The position numbers and the translations under genes were made by a program. From Holdemania sp. Marseille-P2844 (GTDB taxonomy: Bacteria; Bacillota_I; Bacilli_A; Erysipelotrichales; Erysipelotrichaceae), in contig NZ_LT635454.1 of assembly GCF_900120005.1 (NCBI RefSeq), positions 1-64,000 on the forward strand: a stretch of DNA of 64,000 nt, written 5' to 3'. The notes under the pieces are model-generated. The model saw only the letters and a program-made list of their open reading frames with translations, made no database searches and was not told the origin of the DNA. Below are positions 52,284 to 61,057 of this stretch, piece after piece. The first letter of the stretch is position 1; each line of letters opens with the position of its first letter.

Positions 52284-53354
52284 TCAACTCAATGTTTTCT
52301 CCCAAAGTAATTGCTCTAAATCCATTAAATTCAAAGTCTCGCATAGATAACCAAATGCATCGAAATTAAATTTTTTGAGATAGAATAATGTTTTCAAAGG
52401 ATCAGGTAACTTTCTAATTTCTTTGCAATTCACTAAATTAACGGTTTTTTCAAATTCATGATCCGTGAGTAAGCATCCGCAAAGATATAAAACTTTTGAG
52501 GCTTGATCTGCAGCAATATCCGGGTTATATTTGTAACCCAATAGATGTCCTTTTATTTTTCGTATCCCTTGTAAGAATAATTCATAATCATTCTTAAGTA
52601 TAGAACCTTTAGCCATAATACATAGACAAGAACGTATCGTATCAATTAAACAGTCTTTATAGTGAATGTTCAAATTTCTGAATCCAATTTCCATTTCTGC
52701 TGTTTTGATGTAGGTTGCTTTTACTGCGTGAAAGTCCTCAAGTTCATCAAATAAACAAGCAATGTCGTTTAATTGCTTAATAATTTCTAACTCTTTATCC
52801 ACACCAAATGGAATTCCTATTGTATAGGGAGCAAATGCCGTTAATTTATCTCCTAGAATACAATCCACAGTGGGTATCTTTACAAAAATGTTGGGTTGTT
52901 TAACATTCAGAAAACGATTTTCGATATTTCTCTCTAAAAGCTTAACATATGGACATTCCTCAAAAACGACATCTAAAATGATATTAGTATTTGTTGACTG
53001 GATAGGTGAGTCATAGTAGAAACGATAATGTCTTTTCTCAATGTTGTTTCCGCCTCTTCTGATATTCTCCTCCATGTGCTTAAATGGAAAAACTTGTTCT
53101 GCTTTATGCAAATATTCATTTAAATCAGTATTTGGTTCCACGATGATGTCAATATCCGTAGATAATCGTTTAGGATTATCCAAAAGTAATAACAAACATG
53201 TCCCGCCTTTGAAAATGAATGGCATTTTCACTCTCGATAAGGCTTCAAGTAATCCGAAGGCAAAGAGACATCTTTCTACAAGATTGCGGTCTGCTTTTAT
53301 ATCCTCGGTTAAACTTTGAATATAGTTTTGTGTATAAATATTGGTATCAATCAT
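52284..53354 (-). CDS. AbiEii-type nucleotidyltransferase toxin
   Basis: 356 residues. The nucleotidyltransferase signature FKGGTCLLLLLDNPKRLSTDIDI has G50-G51-T52, R63, S65, D67 and D69. AbiEii/MenT toxins modify tRNA or other targets with nucleotides and can give phage abortive infection. The gene is AT-rich compared with its neighbours. It follows the partner gene by 8 nt, typical of type IV toxin-antitoxin pairs. Confidence 0.85.
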   Translation of the reverse strand: MIDTNIYTQNYIQSLTEDIKADRNLVERCLFAFGLLEALSRVKMPFIFKGGTCLLLLLDNPKRLSTDIDIIVEPNTDLNEYLHKAEQVFPFKHMEENIRRGGNNIEKRHYRFYYDSPIQSTNTNIILDVVFEECPYVKLLERNIENRFLNVKQPNIFVKIPTVDCILGDKLTAFAPYTIGIPFGVDKELEIIKQLNDIACLFDELEDFHAVKATYIKTAEMEIGFRNLNIHYKDCLIDTIRSCLCIMAKGSILKNDYELFLQGIRKIKGHLLGYKYNPDIAADQASKVLYLCGCLLTDHEFEKTVNLVNCKEIRKLPDPLKTLFYLKKFNFDAFGYLCETLNLMDLEQLLWEKTLS

Positions 53355-53362
53355 TTCCCCCG

Positions 53363-54073
53363 TTATCCTTTCACTTTATTTAATAGTTCTTTTATTTTTT
53401 TTTCTGCATTTCTCCTTCGCGCATAACGCAGAATTTTTTTTACATCAATGTTATATTGCTTAAAGCAATATTCATAGATGTCAGCAGTCTCTGAATTGTT
53501 AATCAGACCTGAAGTGAACTTATCAGCGACCAAATCTACTAATAATTTTTCTAACCTTAGTTGATGTGGAGTATCCATGTCGTATGGAGATTCAGTAATC
53601 AGTTTCTTAACGACAATCGTACCCCATTCAGCATACCTATAGAACTCCTCAACAGTAGGTGTTAATTGAACTTTAGAATACTTTTCTTTTAAAATATCAA
53701 AAAACGATTCAACAAAAGAAGATTCTACCTCAATGACGTAAGTCTTGTTAGCAAGTAAATGATTCAGAAACTCATTTAATTGAGAAAATTCCCATACTTG
53801 AAAGTTAATTTCTGGATATCGTTCTTCTAAAAAATCATGAATTTCTTTTAATTCCTGACTTAACTGATAAGTGTAAGTTTTTTTGTTGGTAATGACTGTG
53901 TATTGATCTTTATCTATTTTTTTAATTAAATTCTGTCGCAAATATCTCTCTAATAAAGAGCTAAGATTATTAAAATTAAAATCAGGATTTTTTTGCCTAA
54001 TTACTTTTCGTAAATCTTTACGGCTAAATTCTCTTTCATCTCGCATAGAATCGATGATTTCATAATAAATCAA
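53363..54073 (-). CDS. AbiEi-like antitoxin / winged-helix partner
   Basis: 236 residues from a TTG at 54073, chosen because GGAGG lies 8 nt before it; an ATG at 54079 and a TTG at 54088 are alternatives. The N-terminal 60 residues look like a winged helix (YYEIIDSMRDEREFSRKDLRKVIR). The rest resembles AbiEi-type antitoxins that accompany AbiEii. It directly precedes the toxin gene and lies beneath large palindromes that may be its operators. AT-rich; probably acquired horizontally. Confidence 0.75.
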   Translation of the reverse strand: MIYYEIIDSMRDEREFSRKDLRKVIRQKNPDFNFNNLSSLLERYLRQNLIKKIDKDQYTVITNKKTYTYQLSQELKEIHDFLEERYPEINFQVWEFSQLNEFLNHLLANKTYVIEVESSFVESFFDILKEKYSKVQLTPTVEEFYRYAEWGTIVVKKLITESPYDMDTPHQLRLEKLLVDLVADKFTSGLINNSETADIYEYCFKQYNIDVKKILRYARRRNAEKKIKELLNKVKG

Positions 54074-54087
54074 GACCATCACCTCCA

Positions 54088-54221
54088 ACGTGATATTTTG
54101 GCAAAAATTTAAAATTTTGCCGATAATTCATCTACTGACATATTATACCACAAAATAGAATGAAGATAACTATCACGTGGAAAATTGGCAAATTTTTAAA
54201 TTTTTGCCAATTTTCCACGTG
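54088..54221 (-). promoter_or_regulatory. AbiE promoter flanked by large palindromes
   Basis: A minus-strand extended -10 TGGTATAAT (TATAAT = 54142-54147) lies between two dyads. The far one, 54174-54221, is a 48-bp near-palindrome whose outer 19 bp match exactly (CACGTGGAAAATTGGCAAA). The near one, 54088-54121, contains ACGTGATATTTTGGCAAA and a GGCAAAA/TTTTGCC dyad. Both share the TTTGCCAA-N5-CACGT half-site on the minus strand. This fits autorepression by the AbiEi-like protein. Confidence 0.7.
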
Positions 54222-54488
54222 GATCTTGTGTTGAGTAAATACCTCGTTGCTTGAAGTGTCCTGCTGCCAGTAGTAAAGAACGTGATTTTATGGAAGTTTA
54301 GGCCAGGAAAAAGCTTTATTTGGTATCAGATTATTTATCAAAATTGTTTACTGTTTACTGTTAATCAACGCAGAAGTTAAATGATATTGATGTCTGTAAT
54401 TGAATTTTCATCTTTATATGCTTCTACTATAGTTCCAGATATTTTATTTTATAATAAACTAGGTAAGCTGTTGAAATTCCCTTTGTCA

Positions 54489-54551
54489 GAAAGCTTTGTA
54501 ATCATTTCCAGAAATTAACAGGTTGCTTTGGTCAGGGAATTTCGTTACACT
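54489..54551 (+). promoter_or_regulatory. Locus 4 regulator promoter with the shared 18-nt motif
   Basis: GAAAGCTTTGTAATCATT (54489-54506) is the exact reverse complement of 42268-42285 before locus 3. A promoter TTGCTT (54523-54528)-17 nt-TACACT (54546-54551) lies 16 nt downstream. The rest of the 367-nt gap 54222-54589 has no gene I can support. Confidence 0.6.
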
Positions 54552-54589
54552 GTAAATAAAGCCGGGATAAATTCGAAGAGGCATAAAAA

Positions 54590-56569
54590 ATGAGAAATGA
54601 ACGGATAATCTATCTGATTATGAAGGAAGATAATTACATTACAGCGAAGCAGATTTCTGAGATTATGGGAATCAGTCGGAAATTAGTGGTTCAGTCAATA
54701 CAGGAAATTAAAGACGAACTTCCGGAATATGGCGCCCTGCTTGAAGTGAAAAAGGGACGGGGATATCGTATCCAAATTCATGATAAAACGAATTTCGACG
54801 CTCATTTTCAGATTCCGCTGACTCAGAACATGATTAAAACACAGACTTCCGACAGTCATTCTGAACGTGTCATTTTTCTCTGCCGTAAATTATTATCCCA
54901 GGAAAAGCCGATTACCATCAGCAGTCTGGCAGCCCAGATGTATCTGTCCAAGGGCGCGATTGAAGAAGATCTGAAGCAAGCGTATGAACTGCTTGCCGAC
55001 TATCAGCTGTCCGTGGAAGCCTGGCAGAATAAAGGCCTGATCGTCATCGGGGAAGAGAAAAACAAACGGTTTGCGATTACTGATCTGATTGGAGTTTATT
55101 ATAATTTTTATCTGTTAAAGGAAGTCGATCCGGATTACTGGCGATGGATTGCCTGCGAAAATGATGAAGCTTCAAAAATCAGACATCTTATCTACGATGT
55201 TCTGCAAAGCTGTCATATCCGGATCAAAGATATCAACGTTCAGAGAATTACAGCCTATCTGATTGTAATGCGGCATCGCTGTTCGGCCTGGTATCCTTTA
55301 TATTTGACTGACGAAGAGAAAGTTGAAATGCGGACATGGCCGGAAATTCAATATGTTCACCTGCTTTTTGATCAGCTGGTAAAGGAAAATCCGGATTTTT
55401 GCGTAGATGAAGATGAAAGAGGGATCGTTGCCCAATTACTCCGCATCAGTCAGGAGACTGCTGGAACTTCCGGTTTTCTTTCCTCGCCAGAACTTTGCAG
55501 CCGTGGGTATCAGGTTATCCACGCAATAGAAGAACATCCGGTTAATCCCTGGATTCGCATGTTAATCACGATTGAAACACTGCATGGAGCATTGATAAAC
55601 CTGATATGCAAAGCATTATTCCGCAAGCAATGGAACTTGCCGGAAAACGGCCATTTCATCAATCAAATTACCGATATTGTCGTCTTGAACTCGCCGATTT
55701 GTTATTATGCTGCATGTAAGCTCGCCACCCTCGTTAAAGAAGAAATCCATTATTCATTCAGCGTGGAAGAAATCACAAAATTAGTTCAGATTATTTATCA
55801 TGAATGCGAACAAATTGAAATTCCGCACCGGCAATTAAAAATGCTTACACACTGTGAGAACGGTATGGATATGGCGGAGCTGATGATCCAAAGATGGAAC
55901 CGACTTTTCGGTGATTTCATCGAAAGCAATCAAGCTGTTGAGCTTTATGAGGTAAGAGAATTAGCGCGGAAGAATTACGACTGCATTTTACTTCTGACTT
56001 TGGATTTTGCATATAAAGAAACGATTCCGCCGTTTTTTACAGCGTTTATTCCTGACAAAGACGATATCAGCCAGTTTATTAACGATTACATTTTGCCTTG
56101 TTATGAGTTGGAATTTTATCTGCCAGACAAGGAGAAGATCTCACTTCATGAACACAGCGCGTTCAAAAGTGAAGCGCAGTTCATTCACCAACTCGCATAC
56201 AAAGTCTGCCTGCAGATAAAAGAAGGAAAACTCCTTGAGAAGCAGTTAAAGCAAGATTTTCTTTCTTCCTTTCTCGTTTTAAACGAAGAAGTCATCGTAT
56301 TGCTTGGCGATCAGGAAATCGTTAAAAAAGAAATTTTTCAAATTCACAGGTTTAAACATGCCATCCGCTGGAAAGGCCGAACGGTGAAGACGATTTGTTT
56401 CGCAGTTCTGGCTCTGGACAATCCTGTCAGGATGAAACTTCTGGAAATTTTATGCCGGAAACTCAGCGCAGGAAGAATTCTTTCCCGTTATGAGGTAAAA
56501 AGTAAAGCTTTGATTGAAGCCATGGAGCATGCGGTCAGAGCGGAATTAAAAATTAATTTAATTCGTTGA
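54590..56569 (+). CDS. PRD-containing BglG/MtlR-type regulator (locus 4)
   Basis: 659 residues with an N-terminal HTH (about 5-55, AKQISEIMGISRKLVVQSIQEI), a second HTH near 110-150 (MYLSKGAIEEDL), two PRD-like helical regions (about 190-430), then EIIB/EIIA-like remnants to the end. The C-terminal EIIA-like part keeps a His-rich IHRFKHAIRW region. The architecture is like the locus 3 regulator. Start: the ATG at 54590 has only a weak Shine-Dalgarno. A terminator separates it from EIIB, so it may be a separate transcript. Confidence 0.83.
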   Translation: MRNERIIYLIMKEDNYITAKQISEIMGISRKLVVQSIQEIKDELPEYGALLEVKKGRGYRIQIHDKTNFDAHFQIPLTQNMIKTQTSDSHSERVIFLCRKLLSQEKPITISSLAAQMYLSKGAIEEDLKQAYELLADYQLSVEAWQNKGLIVIGEEKNKRFAITDLIGVYYNFYLLKEVDPDYWRWIACENDEASKIRHLIYDVLQSCHIRIKDINVQRITAYLIVMRHRCSAWYPLYLTDEEKVEMRTWPEIQYVHLLFDQLVKENPDFCVDEDERGIVAQLLRISQETAGTSGFLSSPELCSRGYQVIHAIEEHPVNPWIRMLITIETLHGALINLICKALFRKQWNLPENGHFINQITDIVVLNSPICYYAACKLATLVKEEIHYSFSVEEITKLVQIIYHECEQIEIPHRQLKMLTHCENGMDMAELMIQRWNRLFGDFIESNQAVELYEVRELARKNYDCILLLTLDFAYKETIPPFFTAFIPDKDDISQFINDYILPCYELEFYLPDKEKISLHEHSAFKSEAQFIHQLAYKVCLQIKEGKLLEKQLKQDFLSSFLVLNEEVIVLLGDQEIVKKEIFQIHRFKHAIRWKGRTVKTICFAVLALDNPVRMKLLEILCRKLSAGRILSRYEVKSKALIEAMEHAVRAELKINLIR

Positions 56570-56587
56570 TTTTTATCAGCGACGCTG

Positions 56588-56615
56588 AAAAGTACTCTTT
56601 TAAAGGAGTATTTTT
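56588..56615 (+). terminator. Terminator between regulator and EIIB (locus 4)
   Basis: AAAAGTACTC (56588-56597) pairs with GAGTATTTTT (56606-56615), ending in a T run. An additional small dyad TCAGCGACGCTGA precedes it at 56577-56589. Confidence 0.7.
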
Positions 56616-56643
56616 CTTTGTTTCTTAAAAACAACAGTGTTCC

Positions 56644-56675
56644 TATAATAAAAGTATCTCATGAAAGCGCTTAAA
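56644..56675 (+). promoter_or_regulatory. Locus 4 promoter with catabolite-responsive (cre) site
   Basis: A -10 box TATAAT (56644-56649) is followed by TGAAAGCGCTTAAA (56662-56675), which fits the CcpA cre consensus at 13 of 14 positions. The site lies just downstream of the expected transcription start, where CcpA bound there acts as a block. It implies glucose repression of the locus 4 transporter. Confidence 0.65.
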
Positions 56676-56698
56676 TTGAGAGGTGGGAGGAGAAGAGA

Positions 56699-57205
56699 AT
56701 GATCACTCTATTTCGAATCGACGAACGTCTGATTCATGGCCAGATTGCGATTAAATGGTCTAAGCATTACAACATCAATCGGATTGTGGTCGCCAATAAT
56801 CAGGCTGCGTCAAGTCCGCTGATTCAGAATACGCTGCGAATGGCTGCCCCCGATCAGGTGAAAACCGCTATTTTGCCGATTGGCAAGGCGATTGCTTTAC
56901 TGAAGGATCCCCGCTGTGCGGAGTTAAGAATTCTGGTTTTAGTGGATTGCCCGCATGATGCCCGGCTGATCGTCAGCGAGCTGCAGGACATTGAAATGAT
57001 CAATGTCGGAAACTATGGCAGGATTGGAAAAGAAGAAGTACTTCGTTCCCGCAGACGATATTCTAAGAATATTTATTGCAACGAACAGGAAGCCTCGGAT
57101 TTTCTATCTTTGATCGAAACCGGCATTCCTTGTATCTATCAAACAGTACCGGAGGAAGCACCGGTAAATGTTGCGCAGTGGTTTACGCATAAAGGGGGAA
57201 TTTAA
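56699..57205 (+). CDS. PTS mannose-family EIIB component (locus 4)
   Basis: 168 residues with LFRIDERLIHGQIAIKW (His13) and VVANNQAASSP. RBS is GGTGGGAGG. It is the first of the transporter genes after the cre-controlled promoter. The EIIC start follows the stop codon by one nucleotide. Confidence 0.93.
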   Translation: MITLFRIDERLIHGQIAIKWSKHYNINRIVVANNQAASSPLIQNTLRMAAPDQVKTAILPIGKAIALLKDPRCAELRILVLVDCPHDARLIVSELQDIEMINVGNYGRIGKEEVLRSRRRYSKNIYCNEQEASDFLSLIETGIPCIYQTVPEEAPVNVAQWFTHKGGI

Positions 57206-57206
57206 A

Positions 57207-57998
57207 ATGCTGCAAAGTGCGTTAATCTGTACCTTCGTCTTCTGGCTGGCAGGGGCTATGGACTTTACCTGCTTTAGCTGGGCTTTATTTACACGGCCGC
57301 TAATCTGCGGGCCGATCACCGGATTGCTTTTAGGCGATCTGAGGACTGGAATCATCATGGGCGGCGCGATTGAAGGCATCTACATGGGCGTCAGCAATAT
57401 CGGCGGCTCCACGCCGGCAGATCCATGTCCGGCAACCATCATCGCCGTCGCTTACTCCATTCTGACCGGCAGCGATATTGCCACCGGCGTTATGCTTTCA
57501 CTGCCGATCGGTACACTTATGCAATCCTTTACGAATATCTTAACGCCATTCTATGCTTCATTATCCGTTTACTGGGAGAAATTAGCGGCTTCGGGAAATA
57601 CGAAAAAAATGGGGCGGCAGGTTGTCTTGTTTGATTTATTCCTGCAGCGGATTGCCCAGATGCTTGTTCTGTTTCTCAGCATCGCTTATGGAATCGAAGG
57701 AATCCAAACTGTTTTTAATTCTCTGCCAGGCTGGGTGCTGAACGGATTTAATGCGGCCAGTGGAATGATGACAGCGGTTGGCTTTGCAATTTTGATGACA
57801 ATGATCTGGTCGAAGGAAGTCGGCGGATTCTTCTTTGTTGGATTTGTTCTGGCCAAGTATCTGGGGCTGGGTACACTTCCGATCGCGATTTTATTGGCGG
57901 TCGTAGCGCTGTGTGTCTTCTTTAACGAGAAGCGATTTATTGAAATCTCAGCCGTTTCTAAAAACGTCAAAGAGAGTCAAGAGGAGGATTTTTTCTAA
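57207..57998 (+). CDS. PTS mannose-family EIIC component (locus 4)
   Basis: 263 residues, polytopic, with TRPLICGPITGLLLGD and GGAIEGIYMGVSNIGGSTPADP. The ATG at 57207 lies after AAAGGGGG, next to the EIIB stop; an upstream in-frame start would lie inside EIIB. EIID begins immediately after its stop codon. Confidence 0.93.
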   Translation: MLQSALICTFVFWLAGAMDFTCFSWALFTRPLICGPITGLLLGDLRTGIIMGGAIEGIYMGVSNIGGSTPADPCPATIIAVAYSILTGSDIATGVMLSLPIGTLMQSFTNILTPFYASLSVYWEKLAASGNTKKMGRQVVLFDLFLQRIAQMLVLFLSIAYGIEGIQTVFNSLPGWVLNGFNAASGMMTAVGFAILMTMIWSKEVGGFFFVGFVLAKYLGLGTLPIAILLAVVALCVFFNEKRFIEISAVSKNVKESQEEDFF

Positions 57999-58817
57999 AT
58001 GGCGAAAAATCAGATAACATCGGCGGAAAAGAAGATTTTAAATTCTATGTATTGGCGGTCAGGATGTTGCTTTGCGACGTTTAATATGGTAAAGATGGAA
58101 GGCAATGCTTTTACCCTGACCATGGCTCCGGCGATCAATGAAATTTTTAAAGATGACGAGGAGGAACGCTGCCGGACACTGTTGAGGCATAATAATTTCT
58201 TCAATACACATGCGGTTTTCCTGCCCTTTATCGCGGGACTGTGCTTTGCGATGGAAAAAGAAAGAAAAGAAAAAGGGACGGTGGACGCTGATACCATAGA
58301 AAGTATAAAAGTTGCGTTAATGGGACCGGCAGCGGGGATCGGCGACGCCTTCTTCTTCAACTGCGTCCGCGTGATCGCCGCAGGGATTGGAATTGGTCTG
58401 GCGGCGCAGGGAAATCTGCTCGGATCGATCATTTTCGCGATCATTTATGGCGGTTCCCAGATGCTGCTGCGCTGGTATTTCCTGCATATTGGGTTTCATG
58501 CAGGTACGGATTTTATCAATACAGTATTTGAAACCGGATTGATCAAGGCGGTTACGAAGGCAGCTTCCATTTTAGGTGTGGGCATGGTCGGCGCTATGGC
58601 GGCTCAAATGGTAAATGTTCCGCTGGCCTGGACGATTCAGATCGGGGAAGCCGCGGTTGTGGTCAACGACGTGATCAATTCAATCATGCCGGGTTTCCTG
58701 TCCATCGTTTTGCTCTTTGTTCTGATGAACCTGATTCGAAAAGGCAAACGACCGGCGATGTTGATTTTCAGCATTATGGTTATTTCTCTGATTCTGGCAT
58801 TCCTGGGTATTTTCTGA
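57999..58817 (+). CDS. PTS mannose-family EIID component (locus 4)
   Basis: 272 residues with YWRSGCCFATFNMVKMEGNAF, FAMEKERKEKG and KVALMGPAAGIGDAFFFNCVRVI. It differs from the other EIIDs in the GPAAGIGDAFFFNC segment (GPLAGIGDSFFWGT elsewhere), which points to a different substrate. The next gene starts one nucleotide after its stop. Confidence 0.92.
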   Translation: MAKNQITSAEKKILNSMYWRSGCCFATFNMVKMEGNAFTLTMAPAINEIFKDDEEERCRTLLRHNNFFNTHAVFLPFIAGLCFAMEKERKEKGTVDADTIESIKVALMGPAAGIGDAFFFNCVRVIAAGIGIGLAAQGNLLGSIIFAIIYGGSQMLLRWYFLHIGFHAGTDFINTVFETGLIKAVTKAASILGVGMVGAMAAQMVNVPLAWTIQIGEAAVVVNDVINSIMPGFLSIVLLFVLMNLIRKGKRPAMLIFSIMVISLILAFLGIF

Positions 58818-58818
58818 T

Positions 58819-59451
58819 ATGCTGCGGCAGATCGTCTGCCTGATCCTTGCCATCCCTTTTGCCGCGCTCGGTTCGTCGCTTATATTGAAAGCCGGGATCG
58901 GAGTTGGCGCCTGGGATGCGCTGAGCAAGTGTGCGGCGCAGCTGTGCGGAATCAAGATCGGTACACTCGGAATGATGACGAACAGTCTCTGCGTCATAGG
59001 ACAAATCCTGTTGTTAAGAAAAGCGTTCAAGCCGCTGCAGCTGCTTCAGTTTGGAATGGCCTTTCTGCTCGGCAGTCTGGTCAACTTCTTCTATTATGAC
59101 ATCCTTAGCCAGCTGGCCGTTCCAACCTATGGTCTTTCGATCATATTCCTGCTTGTCGGCAATGGGATCAATGCCGCGGCAGTGGCCCTGATCCTCAGCC
59201 TGAATATTGTGACCTTTCCAGTCGGCGGCCTGGTTCTGGCCGTTTCGCAGGTGACAAACCATGCGTATGGGAAATGCCGACAGAGCTTGGATGGAATCTG
59301 CATCTTGATGATTCTGATTCTTGTTTTCGGATTTCAAGGGGAAATGACGCTGCGGGAAGGCACGATTGTCAGTATGCTTATGTTTGGTCCGCTGGTGGAT
59401 CGGTTCATGGCTTTATTTCACACGTATTTAAAGAAGGGAGCAAGAATTTGA
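58819..59451 (+). CDS. YczE/YyaS-type membrane protein
   Basis: 210 residues, five to six membrane segments, with the family start FAALGSSLILKAGIGVGAWDALS and a later GNGINAAAVALILSLNI. Relatives are YczE, YyaS and YitT-type proteins, whose function is not established. It is tightly placed between EIID and the NagA-like gene (one nucleotide after EIID; the stop overlaps the next start), so it likely acts with this transporter. Confidence 0.8.
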   Translation: MLRQIVCLILAIPFAALGSSLILKAGIGVGAWDALSKCAAQLCGIKIGTLGMMTNSLCVIGQILLLRKAFKPLQLLQFGMAFLLGSLVNFFYYDILSQLAVPTYGLSIIFLLVGNGINAAAVALILSLNIVTFPVGGLVLAVSQVTNHAYGKCRQSLDGICILMILILVFGFQGEMTLREGTIVSMLMFGPLVDRFMALFHTYLKKGARI

Positions 59452-60563
59452 TTATTGTTCATGGTAAAGTTTTTATTGACGGCCAGTTTCATGAAACTGA
59501 CTTGAGAATCACCGGAAAGAAAATTTCAGAAATAGCTCCGCGGCTGCAGGATGAAGAAAAGATTGATGTGCAAGGGGCTCTGATTTTTCCAGGGTTTATC
59601 GACACGCATATTCATGGAGCGGAGCAGGTTAATTGCGGGGAAAGCGCAGCGGCAATGCGAAAAATCTGTGCGGCATTGCCCCGATACGGAGTAACAAGCT
59701 TTACGCCGACGCCGATCGCCGACGATATTGAAACATCGCAAAAGGCGGTTCAGGTAATCAGGGAAGCAAAGGGTTCTTTGGGAAGCGATATCTTAGGGAT
59801 CTTTTTATACACCGGTTATAAAAACCGATCGATTTCGTATTACGCTCCGCCGACGCTGCCCACACCGGAACATACTCGGGCGTTAGCGGGGCAGGATCTG
59901 TCGCTGATTTTTTCGGCCCTGATCGCGCCTGAACTGGACGGCGGCCTGGAATGGATTGATTGGGCAGTGGAACAGGGGATGCTTCCTGTTATCGGCTTTT
60001 CAGAAGGAAGTCCGGATATCATTCATCAGGCTGTCGCCCGCGGTGCACGGCTGACCGATCATTTCCCAAATGGTTTTCCGGCGATCGATCATCATCTTTC
60101 ACAAGGGGTCGTTCAGTGTTTGTTGGAAGATGATTTGGCAATGCAGGTGAATTGCGATTGTATTCATGTCGCGCCGGAGTTTTTAAGAATGATGATCCGA
60201 TGCAAAGGCTTAGATCATCTCGTAGCGGTTTCTGATAGTTCCTGCCTGCTGGGGTGCCCTGACGGTGAATATCAAATGGGGGATAAGAAAGTGTTTTTGA
60301 AGGATGGAGCGGTTCGTGATGTTAACGGGAAACTGGTGACAGGAGCGCATTCTTTTGATGAGAACATGCGGACATTACGCGAAAGGGGTTTCACATTAGA
60401 AGAAATCGGGGCCTTGTGTGCTGAAAATGCGGCTAAAGCTTTGAATTTAAAAGATCGCGGGAAGATCGAAGTTGGCCGCAGGGCAGATTTAGTCATCATG
60501 GATGAAGGCTTGCATGTCCGGAAAACGATGATCGAGGGTGAATGGTGTTATCAGAATGATTAA
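59448..60563 (+). CDS. NagA-like amidohydrolase (sugar-phosphate deacetylase)
   Basis: 371 residues from a TTG at 59448, preceded by AAGGGAG and overlapping the upstream TGA. Amidohydrolase ligands: HIH at 54-56 in DTHIHGAE, H in NCDCIHVAPEF, and D in VAVSDSSCLLG. NagA removes acetyl from GlcNAc-6-phosphate. Two family motifs differ: the HLFNAM-type loop reads DHFPNGFPAID, and the residues after the metal Asp are SSCLLGCPDG. It may act on another N-acyl sugar phosphate. It overlaps EIIA by 8 nt. Confidence 0.82.
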   Translation: MIIVHGKVFIDGQFHETDLRITGKKISEIAPRLQDEEKIDVQGALIFPGFIDTHIHGAEQVNCGESAAAMRKICAALPRYGVTSFTPTPIADDIETSQKAVQVIREAKGSLGSDILGIFLYTGYKNRSISYYAPPTLPTPEHTRALAGQDLSLIFSALIAPELDGGLEWIDWAVEQGMLPVIGFSEGSPDIIHQAVARGARLTDHFPNGFPAIDHHLSQGVVQCLLEDDLAMQVNCDCIHVAPEFLRMMIRCKGLDHLVAVSDSSCLLGCPDGEYQMGDKKVFLKDGAVRDVNGKLVTGAHSFDENMRTLRERGFTLEEIGALCAENAAKALNLKDRGKIEVGRRADLVIMDEGLHVRKTMIEGEWCYQND

Positions 60564-60966
60564 GATTTTAATTGCCAGTCATGATCGGATGGCCAGCGGT
60601 ATGAAGGCGTCAGCTGAATTTTTCACCGGTCCTTGCGACCGACTGATGGCGATTGATGCGTATACCGATGAACAAGATTTTGAGAAACAGATTCGCAATT
60701 ATTTAGCGAAGCAGAACGATGCGGAACAGATTCTATTTCTTTCCGATCTGTATGGCGGCAGTGTTAATCAAATCATGGCCCGCGTGATGAGCGAAAGAAA
60801 AAATATCCAGCTGATTTCGGGCTTCAACTTTTCCTTGCTTCTGGAATTAATGGAGTGGAATGAAGCGTATTTGAGTGAAGCGCAATTAGATATTATGATT
60901 GAACAGGCCAGGCAATCAATGAGCCGGGTTATCTTGAAGGAATCAGAAGCTGAAGCATTCTTTTGA
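60556..60966 (+). CDS. PTS mannose-family EIIA component (locus 4)
   Basis: 136 residues with KILIASHDRMASGM (His9) and LSDLYGGSVNQIMARVM. The ATG at 60556 overlaps the NagA-like stop, so it is translationally coupled. As the last gene it completes the EIIB-EIIC-EIID set. Confidence 0.92.
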   Translation: MIKILIASHDRMASGMKASAEFFTGPCDRLMAIDAYTDEQDFEKQIRNYLAKQNDAEQILFLSDLYGGSVNQIMARVMSERKNIQLISGFNFSLLLELMEWNEAYLSEAQLDIMIEQARQSMSRVILKESEAEAFF

Positions 60967-61015
60967 GGAACTGCCAGGCTGGGATAAACGAATTGGAAGG
61001 CCAATAATTTAAAAT

Positions 61016-61057
61016 AAGGAAGAGGTAATTCTGGTTTAGGATAGTTCTTCCTTTTTT
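61016..61057 (+). terminator. Terminator of PTS locus 4
   Basis: AAGGAAGA (61016-61023) pairs with TCTTCCTT (61046-61053), followed by TTTT. The further 61058-61241 stretch shows no gene. Confidence 0.75.
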
